64,000 bases of DNA. Source: Brachybacterium vulturis (GTDB lineage Bacteria; Actinomycetota; Actinomycetes; Actinomycetales; Dermabacteraceae). The position numbers and the translations under genes are program-made. Below the pieces are notes generated by a model, which was not told the origin of the DNA, did not search any database, and saw only the letters and a program-made list of their open reading frames with translations. This document shows positions 25,354-33,934 of this stretch, one piece after another; the stretch's first letter is position 1; the number at the start of each line of letters is the position of its first letter. The stretch covers positions 3,658,001 to 3,722,000 of the forward strand of contig NZ_CP023563.1 in NCBI RefSeq assembly GCF_002407185.1, written 5' to 3'.

Positions 25354-27297
25354 ATGCCCAGCACCGTCGCCCAGAAGCTCATCACCGCTCATCTCGTGGA
25401 GGGGACGCCCGAGCCCGGCGCCGAGATCGGGCTGCGGGTGGACCAGACCCTCACCCAGGACGCCACCGGCACCATGGTGATGCTCGAGCTGGAGGCGATG
25501 GGCCTGGATCGGATCCGCACCGAGCTGTCGGTGCAGTACGTCGACCACAACCTGCTGCAGACGGATGAGAAGAACCCCGACGACCACCTGTTCCTGCAGT
25601 CCGCGGCGGAGCGCTTCGGGCTGTGGTTCTCGAAGGCCGGCAACGGCGTCTCCCATCCCGTCCACCAGGCGCACTTCGGCCGGCCCGGCGCGCTGCTGAT
25701 CGGTTCGGACTCCCACACCTGCGCCGCCGGGGCCCTGGGCATGCTGGCGATCGGCGTGGGCGGGCTCGAGATCGCGATGGCGATGGCCGGGCAGCCGCTG
25801 TACGTGAGCATGCCCGAGGTCTGGGGCGTGGAGCTGACGGGCACCCTGCCGGACTGGGTCAGCGCGAAGGACGTGGTGCTGGAGATGCTGCGCCGCCACG
25901 GGGTCAGCGGCGGCGTGGGCCGCATCATCGAGTACCACGGCGAGGGCCTCGCACAGCTCACCGCGATGGACCGCCACGTCATCGCCAACATGGGTGCCGA
26001 GCTGGGGGCGACCGCGACCGTCTTCCCGGCCGACGACGCCGCCCGCTCCTATCTCGAGGCCGTGGGCCGCGGCGACCAGTTCGAGCGCTGGGAGGCCGAC
26101 GAGGGCGCGGAGTACGACCACACCGAGCACATCGACCTCTCCGGGCTGGAACCGCTGATCGCGATGCCCTCCTCCCCCGGCAACGTGGTCACCGTCGCCT
26201 CCGTGGCCGGGGAGGACGTCTCCCAGGTGGTGGTCGGCTCCTCGGCGAACCCGGGGCTGCGGGACTTCGCGGTGGTCGCCGAGATCCTCGGGGGACGACA
26301 GATCGCCCACGGCCTCTCCCTGGACATCAACCCCACCACCCGGGAGGTGCTCGCGGACCTGATCTCCGGCGGCTGGCTGGGGTCGCTGGTCGGCGCGGGC
26401 GCCCGCATCCACCAGTCCGGCTGCATGGGCTGCATCGGGATGGGGCAGGCTCCCGCCAGCGGCCGCAACTCCCTGCGCACCATGCCGCGGAACTTCCCCG
26501 GCCGCTCCGGCACCGAGGAGGACGCCGTCTGGCTGTGCTCCCCCGAGACCGCCGCCGCCGCGGCCCTGACCGGGAAGATCACCGATCCGCGCACCCTCGA
26601 GGACAGCCACGACCTCGCCTGTCCGCGCCCCGCGATGCCCGCGTCCTACTCGACGGTGGACGGCATGCTGATGGCGCCGCTGCCGCCGGAGGAGGCCGCG
26701 GAGGTGGAGCTGGTCAAGGGGCCGAACATCTCCACCCTGCCGGACTTCTCCCCCGTCGAGGACGATCTGCGGATGCCGGCCCTGCTGGTGATGGGTGATG
26801 ACGTCTCCACCGACGAGATCATGCCGGCCGGTTCCCGGGTGCTGCCCTTCCGCTCCAACATCCCCAAGATCGCCGAGTTCTCCTTCACCCGGATCGACGA
26901 GACCTACCCCGAGCGGGCCCGCGAGGCAGGCACCGGGCACGTGGTGCTCGCCGGGAAGAACTACGGGCAGGGCTCCTCCCGCGAGCATGCGGTGATCGCC
27001 CCGCGCTACCTGGGGCTGCGCGCCGTGATCGCGGTGAGCTTCGCACGGATCCACTGGCAGAACCTCGCCAACTTCGGGATCATCCCGCTGGAGTTCGAGG
27101 ACCCCGCCGACCTCGAGGCGGCCTCCGCCGGCGACGAGGTGGTGCTCGAGGGCATCCATGAGGCGCTGCGCGAGGGCGGTGCGCTGCACGGGACGATCGG
27201 CGGGCGCGAGGTGGCGCTGACCCACCGGCTCTCCCCGCGCCAGGTGGACATGGTGCTCGCCGGAGGGCGGATCCCGCTGGCGGCGCAGGCGATGTGA
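25354..27297 (+). CDS. Aconitase-family hydratase, short (about 650-residue) type
   Basis: A 647-residue 4Fe-4S hydro-lyase. The three cluster ligands are visible: C123 in GSDSHTCAAG, and C357 and C360 in SGCMGCIGMGQAP. The swivel domain with KNYGQGSSREHA is at the C-terminus of the same chain. The usual actinobacterial housekeeping aconitase AcnA is about 900 residues or more, so this shorter type may be a second enzyme or one for another 2-hydroxy-tricarboxylate. It has AGGAGG before the ATG and lies 124 bp upstream of the ATP-grasp gene on the same strand. Substrate assignment to citrate is likely but not proven. Confidence 0.8.
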   Translation: MPSTVAQKLITAHLVEGTPEPGAEIGLRVDQTLTQDATGTMVMLELEAMGLDRIRTELSVQYVDHNLLQTDEKNPDDHLFLQSAAERFGLWFSKAGNGVSHPVHQAHFGRPGALLIGSDSHTCAAGALGMLAIGVGGLEIAMAMAGQPLYVSMPEVWGVELTGTLPDWVSAKDVVLEMLRRHGVSGGVGRIIEYHGEGLAQLTAMDRHVIANMGAELGATATVFPADDAARSYLEAVGRGDQFERWEADEGAEYDHTEHIDLSGLEPLIAMPSSPGNVVTVASVAGEDVSQVVVGSSANPGLRDFAVVAEILGGRQIAHGLSLDINPTTREVLADLISGGWLGSLVGAGARIHQSGCMGCIGMGQAPASGRNSLRTMPRNFPGRSGTEEDAVWLCSPETAAAAALTGKITDPRTLEDSHDLACPRPAMPASYSTVDGMLMAPLPPEEAAEVELVKGPNISTLPDFSPVEDDLRMPALLVMGDDVSTDEIMPAGSRVLPFRSNIPKIAEFSFTRIDETYPERAREAGTGHVVLAGKNYGQGSSREHAVIAPRYLGLRAVIAVSFARIHWQNLANFGIIPLEFEDPADLEAASAGDEVVLEGIHEALREGGALHGTIGGREVALTHRLSPRQVDMVLAGGRIPLAAQAM

Positions 27298-27310
27298 GGG
27301 GCGGGGGTCG

Positions 27311-27331
27311 GACCGAGCCGGCCGGTCGGTC
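27311..27331 (+). terminator. Near-palindrome after the aconitase gene
   Basis: A 21-bp near-palindrome (GACCGA ... TCGGTC with two internal mismatches) starts 13 bp after the aconitase stop. There is no clear T-run afterwards. It could be a terminator, or an operator for the ATP-grasp operon that starts at 27422. Confidence 0.3.
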
Positions 27332-27421
27332 ACGACTCTTTACGGGGCACGTGAAGGAGCGGAGGATGGGTCCTGCCCGTCCGGTCCCGTGGGCACGCCG
27401 ACGGTCGAAGGAGATCGTTCC

Positions 27422-28705
27422 ATGCCTCGCAACGTCTTCGTCCTCGGACTCGATCAGCACAACCTCGAGATCCTGCGCCGTCTTCCCGGCGCCGTCGACC
27501 TCACCTTCCACGGTCTGCTGCCCCGCCGGCAGCTGCAGGGCGCTGTGATCGATGTGCCGGAGCTGCTGTACCGGGCGGAGACGGAGCTCGACGCCTTCGA
27601 CGGCTCCGTGGACGCCATCGTGAGCTTCTGGGACTTCCCCATGGTGACCATGGTGCCGATCCTCTGCGCGCGCCGGGGTCTGCCCGCCCCCACCCTGGAG
27701 TCCGTGCTGCGCTGCGAGCACAAGTACTGGTCCCGCCTCATCCAGCGCGGTGCGATCGACGAGGTCCCCGCCTTCGGGCTGCTGGATCCCGACGTCCCCG
27801 GGCCGGTGCTGCCGGAGGGGATGCGGTACCCGGTGTGGATCAAACCCATCAACTCCGCCTCCTCCGAGGGGGCGTACCTGCTCACGGATGACGGCGACCT
27901 GCACCGGCGCCTGCCCGAGGTGCGTGCCGTGATCGACCGCCTGGGCCGGCCGTTCCAGGAGGTGATGGAGATGGCGGAGCTCCCCGCGGAGATCGCGGGC
28001 CTCGGTGAACGGGTGTGCCTGGTCGAGGAGGCCGTGACGGGTCACCAGATGACCGTCGAGGGTTTCAGCCACGACGGGGTGGTGGTGATCTACGGCGCCG
28101 TCGACTCCTTCGACTACCCCGGCAGCTCGAGCTTCCTGCGCTACCAGTACCCCTCGCGCGTGCCGTGGCCCGTGCAGGAGCGCCTGGCCGACCTCTCCCG
28201 CCGCGTCATCGCGGCCGCGGGCCTGACCCGATCCACCTTCAACATCGAGTTCTTCTGGGACCCGGCCACCGGAGCGGTGCACCTGCTCGAGGTCAACGCC
28301 CGCCACTCGCAGTCCCATGCGCTGATGTTCGAGATGGTCGACGGCGTCTCCAACCACCAGGTGATGATCGACATCGCCTTCGGCCGCACCCCGCAGCTGT
28401 CCCATCGGGCCGGTGACCACGCGGTGGCCGCCAAGTGGTACCTGCGCCGCTTCGGCGACGGGATCGTCCGCTCGGTGCCCACCGCCGAACAGGTCGCCGA
28501 GCTCGAGCGGACGCTGCCGGGCACCCGCGTCGAGATCACGGCCGTCCCCGGCGAGCGGCTGTCGGAGCGGCTGTACGAGGACGGCTACAGCAGCGTCCTG
28601 GCCACCATCCACACCGGCGGGGCCGCCGAGGAGCAGATCACGCAGGCCTTCCAGCACTGCGTCGGGACCCTGGCGTTCGAGATCGACGAGGTGAGGACCC
28701 CATGA
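27422..28705 (+). CDS. ATP-grasp domain ligase-like protein
   Basis: A 427-residue ATP-grasp enzyme, a fold that forms amide or thioester bonds via acyl phosphates. Visible parts: an N-terminal pre-ATP domain (NVFVLGLDQHNLEILRRL), RCEHKYWSRLIQ, the ATP-binding strand YPVWIKPINSASSEGAYL, VEEAVTGHQMTVEGF, and the metal-binding tail FNIEFFW...LLEVNARHSQ. The start at 27422 has AAGGAG. It overlaps the following hydrolase by 4 bp. Similarity is general to carboxylate-amine ligases; substrate unknown. Confidence 0.78.
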   Translation: MPRNVFVLGLDQHNLEILRRLPGAVDLTFHGLLPRRQLQGAVIDVPELLYRAETELDAFDGSVDAIVSFWDFPMVTMVPILCARRGLPAPTLESVLRCEHKYWSRLIQRGAIDEVPAFGLLDPDVPGPVLPEGMRYPVWIKPINSASSEGAYLLTDDGDLHRRLPEVRAVIDRLGRPFQEVMEMAELPAEIAGLGERVCLVEEAVTGHQMTVEGFSHDGVVVIYGAVDSFDYPGSSSFLRYQYPSRVPWPVQERLADLSRRVIAAAGLTRSTFNIEFFWDPATGAVHLLEVNARHSQSHALMFEMVDGVSNHQVMIDIAFGRTPQLSHRAGDHAVAAKWYLRRFGDGIVRSVPTAEQVAELERTLPGTRVEITAVPGERLSERLYEDGYSSVLATIHTGGAAEEQITQAFQHCVGTLAFEIDEVRTP

Positions 28706-30726
28706 GGACGCTCGAGACCTTCCCGCACGCGGTCCAGGAGACCCAGCACCTGTGGATCCCGATGACCGACGGGACCCGGCTCGCCGCGCGGCTGTGGCGG
28801 CCGTTCTCCTCCGATGCCGATCCGGTCCCGGGGGTGCTGGAGCTGATCCCCTACCGGCAGCGGGATCTCACGGCCCAGCGCGATTCGATCCATCACCCGT
28901 ACCTGGCGGGACACGGCTATGCCTGTCTGCGTGTGGACCTGCGCGGCAGCGGCAACTCCGAGGGCGTGCTGACCGACGAGTATCTCGACCAGGAGCTGAC
29001 CGACGCCGAGGAGATCCTCGCCTGGCTGGCCGCCCAGCCCTGGTGCTCCGGCCGCACCGGGATGATGGGCATCTCCTGGGGCGGGTTCAACGCACTGCAG
29101 GTCGCGGCCCGTCGGCCCCCGAGCCTGGGAGCGGTCATCAGCTGCAGCTCCACCGACGACCGGTACACCGATGACGTGCACTACATGGGCGGCTGCCTGC
29201 TCACCGACAACCTCTCCTGGGCCTCGACGATGTTCGCCTACAACGCCTGCCCCCCGGATCCCGCGATCGTGGGCGAGGCGTGGCGCGGGATGTGGCGCGA
29301 CCGGCTCGAGGGCAGCGGACTGTGGCTGGAGACCTGGCTGCGCCATCAGCGTCGCGACGACTACTGGAAGCACGGCTCGGTCAACGAGGACTACTCCGCG
29401 ATCGAGGTGCCGGTGATGGCCGTCAGCGGCTGGGCCGACGGGTACTCCAACTCCGTGTTCCGCCTGCTGGAGAACCTCTCCGCGCCCGTGCGCGGGCTGA
29501 TCGGCCCGTGGAGCCACAAATACCCCCACCTGGGTGAGCCCGGTCCCGCCATCGGGTTCCTGCAGGAGGCGGTCCGCTGGTGGGACCACTGGCTCAAGGG
29601 CGATCGGCGCAACGGGGCGATGGACGGCCCGGCCCTGACGATCTGGATGCAGGACTCCGCTCCCCCCGCGACCACCTACGAGCAGCGCCCCGGCCGCTGG
29701 GTGGGGGAACCGACCTGGCCCAGCGAGAACGTCGTGCCCACGCGGTTCCCGCTGGGCTTCTACTCCCTCCACGCTCCTGGCGAGGAGGTGCGCCACAGCG
29801 ATCCGCGCTCGGTCCGCTCCCCGCTGTCGGTGGGCCAGTTCGCCGGCAAATGGTGCTCCTACAACGCTCCCCCGGACATGCCCTACGACCAGCGCGAGGA
29901 GGACGGCGGCTCGCTCGTGTTCACCAGCCGCCCGCTCACCGAGACCCTCGAGCTGCTGGGCGCCGCGGAGGTCGAACTGGACCTGTCGGTCGACCAGCCC
30001 TGCGCGCAGCTCATCGTCCGTCTGTCGGATATCGGCCCGGACGGAGAAGCCACCCGCATCAGTTACGGCGTCCTGAACCTCACGCACCATCGCGGCTCGG
30101 ACGCCCCCGAGGACCTGGTCCCCGGACAGCGCCACGTCGCCCGCCTGCCCCTGAACGGCATGGCGCAGTCGTTCCCGCCCGGTCACCAGCTGCGGCTGTC
30201 CGTCTCGACCTCCTACTGGCCGGTGGTGTGGCCCCCGCCGCAGCCCGTGCGGATGACCATCCATCCGCTGAGCAGCGCCCTGGTGCTCCCGGTGCGTCAG
30301 CGCCCGGACGAGGAGATCATCCCGGAGTTCGAGGAGGCCGAGGGCGCGGCACCGCTGCGCGCCACGCAGCTGGCCATGGGCGCGCAGGACTGGCAGGTCA
30401 GCCGCAATATGGTGGATCTCTCGGGCCGGCTCGAGGTGGTCAAGGATCTCGGGACCGTCCGCTTCGAGGACATCGACCTGGAGGTGCGGCGCCGCGCCCG
30501 CGAGACCTACAGCTTCATCGCCCGGGACGTCCATTCCATGCGCGGGGAGACGCTGTGGGAGGTGGGCTTCGCGCGGGGGGACTGGTCCGCGCACGCCACC
30601 ACCCGCACCGTGCTGACCTCCACGGCGACCGATTTCCACGTCTACGCCGAGCTGGACGCCTGGGAGGGCACCGAGCGCGTGCACTCGCAGACCTGGAGCA
30701 CCTCGATCCCTCGTGACCACGTGTGA
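28702..30726 (+). CDS. CocE/NonD-type S15 hydrolase
   Basis: A 674-residue serine hydrolase of the cocaine esterase/X-Pro dipeptidyl peptidase family. Catalytic features: nucleophile Ser in GISWGGFNAL near residue 125, Asp in SGWADGYSNS, His in GPWSHKYPH. The C-terminal jelly-roll domain has GGSLVFTSRPL and FPPGHQLRLSVS. Note the substrate-domain motif LIPYRQRDLTAQRDSIHHPYLAG. No signal peptide, so cytoplasmic. Translationally coupled to the ATP-grasp gene, which suggests that one makes and one breaks an amide or ester on related molecules; this is inference. Confidence 0.82.
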   Translation: MRTLETFPHAVQETQHLWIPMTDGTRLAARLWRPFSSDADPVPGVLELIPYRQRDLTAQRDSIHHPYLAGHGYACLRVDLRGSGNSEGVLTDEYLDQELTDAEEILAWLAAQPWCSGRTGMMGISWGGFNALQVAARRPPSLGAVISCSSTDDRYTDDVHYMGGCLLTDNLSWASTMFAYNACPPDPAIVGEAWRGMWRDRLEGSGLWLETWLRHQRRDDYWKHGSVNEDYSAIEVPVMAVSGWADGYSNSVFRLLENLSAPVRGLIGPWSHKYPHLGEPGPAIGFLQEAVRWWDHWLKGDRRNGAMDGPALTIWMQDSAPPATTYEQRPGRWVGEPTWPSENVVPTRFPLGFYSLHAPGEEVRHSDPRSVRSPLSVGQFAGKWCSYNAPPDMPYDQREEDGGSLVFTSRPLTETLELLGAAEVELDLSVDQPCAQLIVRLSDIGPDGEATRISYGVLNLTHHRGSDAPEDLVPGQRHVARLPLNGMAQSFPPGHQLRLSVSTSYWPVVWPPPQPVRMTIHPLSSALVLPVRQRPDEEIIPEFEEAEGAAPLRATQLAMGAQDWQVSRNMVDLSGRLEVVKDLGTVRFEDIDLEVRRRARETYSFIARDVHSMRGETLWEVGFARGDWSAHATTRTVLTSTATDFHVYAELDAWEGTERVHSQTWSTSIPRDHV

Positions 30727-30766
30727 GTCACTGAACCGGATGACAACCGCGAGCTCGATGCCCCCA

Positions 30767-30796
30767 TTGACCGACCCCTGGCCTCGGTCCTAAACT
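30767..30796 (+). promoter_or_regulatory. Promoter of the PTS operon
   Basis: TTGACC (30767-30772), an 18-bp spacer and TAAACT (30791-30796) form a good housekeeping promoter. Transcription would begin near 30803, just before the RAT element. Confidence 0.6.
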
Positions 30797-30807
30797 CCCG
30801 GTACCGC

Positions 30808-30838
30808 AGGATTGTGACTCTACAGAGGCAAGACCTGA
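30808..30838 (+). promoter_or_regulatory. RAT, target RNA of a BglG/LicT antiterminator
   Basis: The 31-base segment matches the ribonucleic antitermination site consensus: an AGGATTGT left half and a GGCAAGACCT right half around a CTC/GAG stem with a TACA loop. LicT-type proteins bind this hairpin to stop formation of an overlapping terminator. Downstream, ACCCC (30841-30845) can pair with GGGGT (30856-30860), a short hairpin that would also cover the putative ribosome site before the ATG at 30866. The regulator itself is encoded two genes downstream. Confidence 0.8.
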
Positions 30839-30865
30839 CCACCCCTCATTTCCCTGGGGTTTCTC

Positions 30866-32479
30866 ATGTCCACCACTGCTCCTCCTGCCCCCGCCGACGC
30901 TCCGCGCACGCTGCGCGACCGGCTCGGCTCCCCCTTCAAGCAGGCCCAGAAGGTCGGCAAGGCCTTCATGCTGCCGATCGCCATCCTTCCCGCCGCCGGT
31001 CTCCTGCTCGGCGTGGGCGGTGCCCTGTCGAACCCGACCACGGTCGCCACCTACCCGATCCTCGACCACACGATCCTGCAGGCCGTCTTCACCGTCATGG
31101 CCGACGCCGGCACCGTCGTCTTCGGCAACCTCGCCCTGCTGCTCTCGATCGGCCTGTGCATCGGCCTGGCGAAGCGGGACAAGGGCACCGCCGCCCTGGC
31201 CGGTATCGTCGGCTATCTCGTGATGACCGGCTCCACCGCCTCGCTGTTGAAGATCTTCGACCCCGAGGGGCCGGCGATCGACACCGGCATCGTCGGCGCC
31301 CTGGTGATCGGCGCCCTCGCCGTGTGGCTGCACAACCGCTACCACAACATCCAGCTCCCCCAGGTGCTGGGCTTCTTCGGCGGCTCCCGCTTCGTCCCGA
31401 TCATCGTGTCGCTGGTCGCGATCCCCGTGGGCGCGCTGTTCTTCCTGATCTGGCCGCCGGTGCAGGAGGCCCTGGTCAGCGCTGGTCAGGGCATCGCCGG
31501 ACTGGGTCCCTTCGGCACCTTCCTCTACGGCTTCCTGCTGCGCCTCTCCGGGGCCGTGGGCCTGCACCACATGATCTACCCGATGTTCTGGTACACCCCT
31601 CTGGGAGGCACCGAGACCGTCGCCGGCACCACCATCTCCGGGGCGCAGAACATCTTCTTCGCCCAGCTCGCCGATCCGAGCCACACGGGTCTGTACACCG
31701 AGGGCACGAAGTACTTCGCCGGCCGCTTCGCGACGATGATGTTCGGCCTGCCCGGCGCCTGCCTGGCGATGTATCACTGCGTGCCCAAGGGACGCCGTGC
31801 GAAGCTCATGGGTCTGTTCCTCGGCGTGGCCCTGACCTCGTTCATCACCGGCATCACCGAGCCGATCGAGTACATGTTCCTGTTCGTGGCGCCGCTGCTG
31901 TACGTGTTCCACGCGGTCCTGGACGGCTTCTCGTTCCTCATCGCGGACCTGCTGCAGATCCGCATCGGCAACACCTTCTCCGGCGGCGCGATCGACTTCC
32001 TGCTGTTCGGTGTGTTCCAGGGCGAGGCCCGCACGCACTGGCTGTACGTGATCCCGGTGGGTCTGATCTGGTTCGGGCTGTACTACGTCTCGTTCCGCTT
32101 CTTCATCACCAAGTTCAACCTCAAGACCCCGGGCCGTACGGATGAGGAGGTCGCGGAGGCCGCGGCCGACGGGGCCGCTTCCGGCACCGCCGCCCCGGCA
32201 GCCGCCGCTCCGGCGGGCGACAAGCAGGCCACCGCCCGGGCCACCTCGCTGCAGATCATCGAGGCGCTCGGGGGGCAGGAGAACCTCGAGGACGTCGATG
32301 CCTGCATCACCCGTCTGCGCGTCTCCGTGCACGACCCGGACAAGGTCGACAAGCAGGCGCTCAAGCACCTCGGCGCGGTCGACGTGCTCGAGGTCGCCGG
32401 CGGCGTCCAGGCCATCTACGGCGGCAGGGCCGTCATCTACAAGAGCCACATCAACGAGATCATCGGTCACGACGACTGA
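30866..32479 (+). CDS. PTS EIICB, glucose/N-acetylglucosamine family
   Basis: A 537-residue sugar permease of the phosphotransferase system. The EIIC membrane domain covers residues 20-420 (FMLPIAILPAAGLLLGVG, GLHHMIYPMFWYTPLGG, ITGITEPIEYMFLFVAPLLY). An Ala-rich linker leads to EIIB, with the phosphorylated Cys480 in DACITRLRV. It imports and phosphorylates a hexose or amino sugar at C6. The family contains both PtsG and NagE types; the linked nanE suggests an N-acetylated amino sugar, but glucose cannot be excluded. First gene of the operon, under the RAT. Confidence 0.85.
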   Translation: MSTTAPPAPADAPRTLRDRLGSPFKQAQKVGKAFMLPIAILPAAGLLLGVGGALSNPTTVATYPILDHTILQAVFTVMADAGTVVFGNLALLLSIGLCIGLAKRDKGTAALAGIVGYLVMTGSTASLLKIFDPEGPAIDTGIVGALVIGALAVWLHNRYHNIQLPQVLGFFGGSRFVPIIVSLVAIPVGALFFLIWPPVQEALVSAGQGIAGLGPFGTFLYGFLLRLSGAVGLHHMIYPMFWYTPLGGTETVAGTTISGAQNIFFAQLADPSHTGLYTEGTKYFAGRFATMMFGLPGACLAMYHCVPKGRRAKLMGLFLGVALTSFITGITEPIEYMFLFVAPLLYVFHAVLDGFSFLIADLLQIRIGNTFSGGAIDFLLFGVFQGEARTHWLYVIPVGLIWFGLYYVSFRFFITKFNLKTPGRTDEEVAEAAADGAASGTAAPAAAAPAGDKQATARATSLQIIEALGGQENLEDVDACITRLRVSVHDPDKVDKQALKHLGAVDVLEVAGGVQAIYGGRAVIYKSHINEIIGHDD

Positions 32480-32561
32480 TGCTGGGCGACGTGCTGGCCA
32501 GGAACGAGCCGGCAGGAGACCAGCCAGAAATGCAGAGTCTGATCGAGAGAGGAACCGCCCC

Positions 32562-33047
32562 ATGTTCGGACTGAACCGCAAGAAGAAGGCCCCGTCGGCG
32601 GAGCAGATCACCGCGCCGGTGCGCGGCACCCTGCTGCCGATGGAGAAGGTCCCCGATCCGGCGTTCTCCGGCGGGCTGCTGGGCCCCGGCTTCGCCGTGG
32701 ACCCGGCCGACGGGACGATCGTGGCCCCGGTGGCGGGCACGATCGTCACCGTCCCCGACACCCGGCACGCCGTCGGGCTGCGCACCCCGGGCGGTGCCGA
32801 GCTGCTGATCCATGTCGGGGTGGACACCGTGACCCTGAAGGGCGAGGGCTTCACCGCCCGGTGCGCCGAGGGCGACTCCGTCGAGGCCGGCGCCGTGCTC
32901 CTCGAGGTCGATCTCGAGGCGATCCGGGATCGGGTCCCCTCGCTGGTCACTCCGGTGATCGTCACCAACGCCGGCGATCTGGTGGTCTCCGAGGCGGATC
33001 TGTCCGCCGTGTTCGGGCAGACGGTCCTGAGGATCTCCGCGCCATGA
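32562..33047 (+). CDS. PTS EIIA, glucose type (Crr-like)
   Basis: A 161-residue phosphocarrier that passes phosphate from HPr to EIIB. The active His84 is in LLIHVGVDTVTLKGEGF; the second conserved His is in DTRHAVGL. It is free-standing rather than fused to EIICB. A GAGAGG site precedes the ATG. It follows EIICB by 82 bp and overlaps the antiterminator gene by 4 bp. Confidence 0.88.
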   Translation: MFGLNRKKKAPSAEQITAPVRGTLLPMEKVPDPAFSGGLLGPGFAVDPADGTIVAPVAGTIVTVPDTRHAVGLRTPGGAELLIHVGVDTVTLKGEGFTARCAEGDSVEAGAVLLEVDLEAIRDRVPSLVTPVIVTNAGDLVVSEADLSAVFGQTVLRISAP

Positions 33048-33934
33048 GCGAGGGCACCGGCCGCTTCGTCGTCCAGCGCGTGCACAACAACAACGTGGTG
33101 CTCGCGCTGGACGGCCGGGAGCGCTCGGTCGTGATCACCGGACCGGGCGTCGGCTTCGGGATGGCCCGCGGCAGGGTGCTGGATCCCGCGAAGGTCGAGA
33201 ACGTGTACGTGCCGGAGAACGCGGCACGGGCGCAGGTCGCCGCGGACACCCTGGCCGCGATCCCTGCCGAGGTGCTGGAGACGGCGCGCGCCATCGTCCT
33301 CGCCTTCGACCGGGCGATGGAGCGGCCTCGCTCGGATGCGCTGCTGGTGCCGGTGGCCGATCACCTCCACCAGGCGCTGCGCCGCGCCGCACAGGGCGTG
33401 GAGATCGAGATGCCGCTGGTGTGGGAGGTGCGCAACCTCTACCCGCGCGAGACCCGGCTCGGCCAGGAGACGCTCGCTCTGGTCACCGACCGGCTCGGGG
33501 TGCAGCTGCCGCCGGAGGAGGCCACCGCCTTCGCGCTGCACTTCGTGAGCGTGAGCTTCTCCCACCAGACCATCGACCGCACGGTGCTGATGACGCAGTC
33601 GCTGACGGACATCTTCGGCCTGGTGGACGCCTCCCGCGGCGAGCCGCTGGATCAGCAGGGCGCGGCAGCCGCCCGCTTCGTCGCCCATCTGCGCTACCTC
33701 TTCACCCGGCTGGCCGAGGGCCGTGAGGTCGCCGATGCCCCGCAGCTGCTGCGCGACGCCCTGGAGGACGGTCTGCCGGAGGCGATGACCCTCGCCCGAG
33801 CGATCTCCGCCCAGCTCGAGGAGTCCTGGGGACACCCGCTCAGCTCGAGCGAGACCGCCTATATCGCCCTGCACGTCCATCGTCTGCTCGCGGAGACCGG
33901 CGATGCGCAGTCCCCGGAAGGATCATCTGCATGA
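33044..33934 (+). CDS. BglG/LicT-family transcription antiterminator
   Basis: A 296-residue RNA-binding regulator. The N-terminal CAT domain (VVQRVHNNNVVLALD, GPGVGFGMARG) binds RAT hairpins. Two PTS-regulated domains follow, with conserved His in VADHLHQALRRA, LHFVSVSFSH, FVAHLRYLF and YIALHVHRLL. In this family EIIB-dependent phosphorylation of PRD1 inactivates and HPr-dependent phosphorylation of PRD2 activates. It sits within the operon it should control, giving positive autoregulation. Confidence 0.88.
   Translation: MSEGTGRFVVQRVHNNNVVLALDGRERSVVITGPGVGFGMARGRVLDPAKVENVYVPENAARAQVAADTLAAIPAEVLETARAIVLAFDRAMERPRSDALLVPVADHLHQALRRAAQGVEIEMPLVWEVRNLYPRETRLGQETLALVTDRLGVQLPPEEATAFALHFVSVSFSHQTIDRTVLMTQSLTDIFGLVDASRGEPLDQQGAAAARFVAHLRYLFTRLAEGREVADAPQLLRDALEDGLPEAMTLARAISAQLEESWGHPLSSSETAYIALHVHRLLAETGDAQSPEGSSA

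Noticed and set aside
25111-27333. 740-codon minus-strand frame running into the aroF leader
   Set aside because: Antisense to the aconitase gene. Only its last 19 codons, which form the leader peptide, are credible.
30728-33880. 1050-codon open frame on the minus strand
   Set aside because: Mirror of the PTS operon; no family features and no ribosome site.
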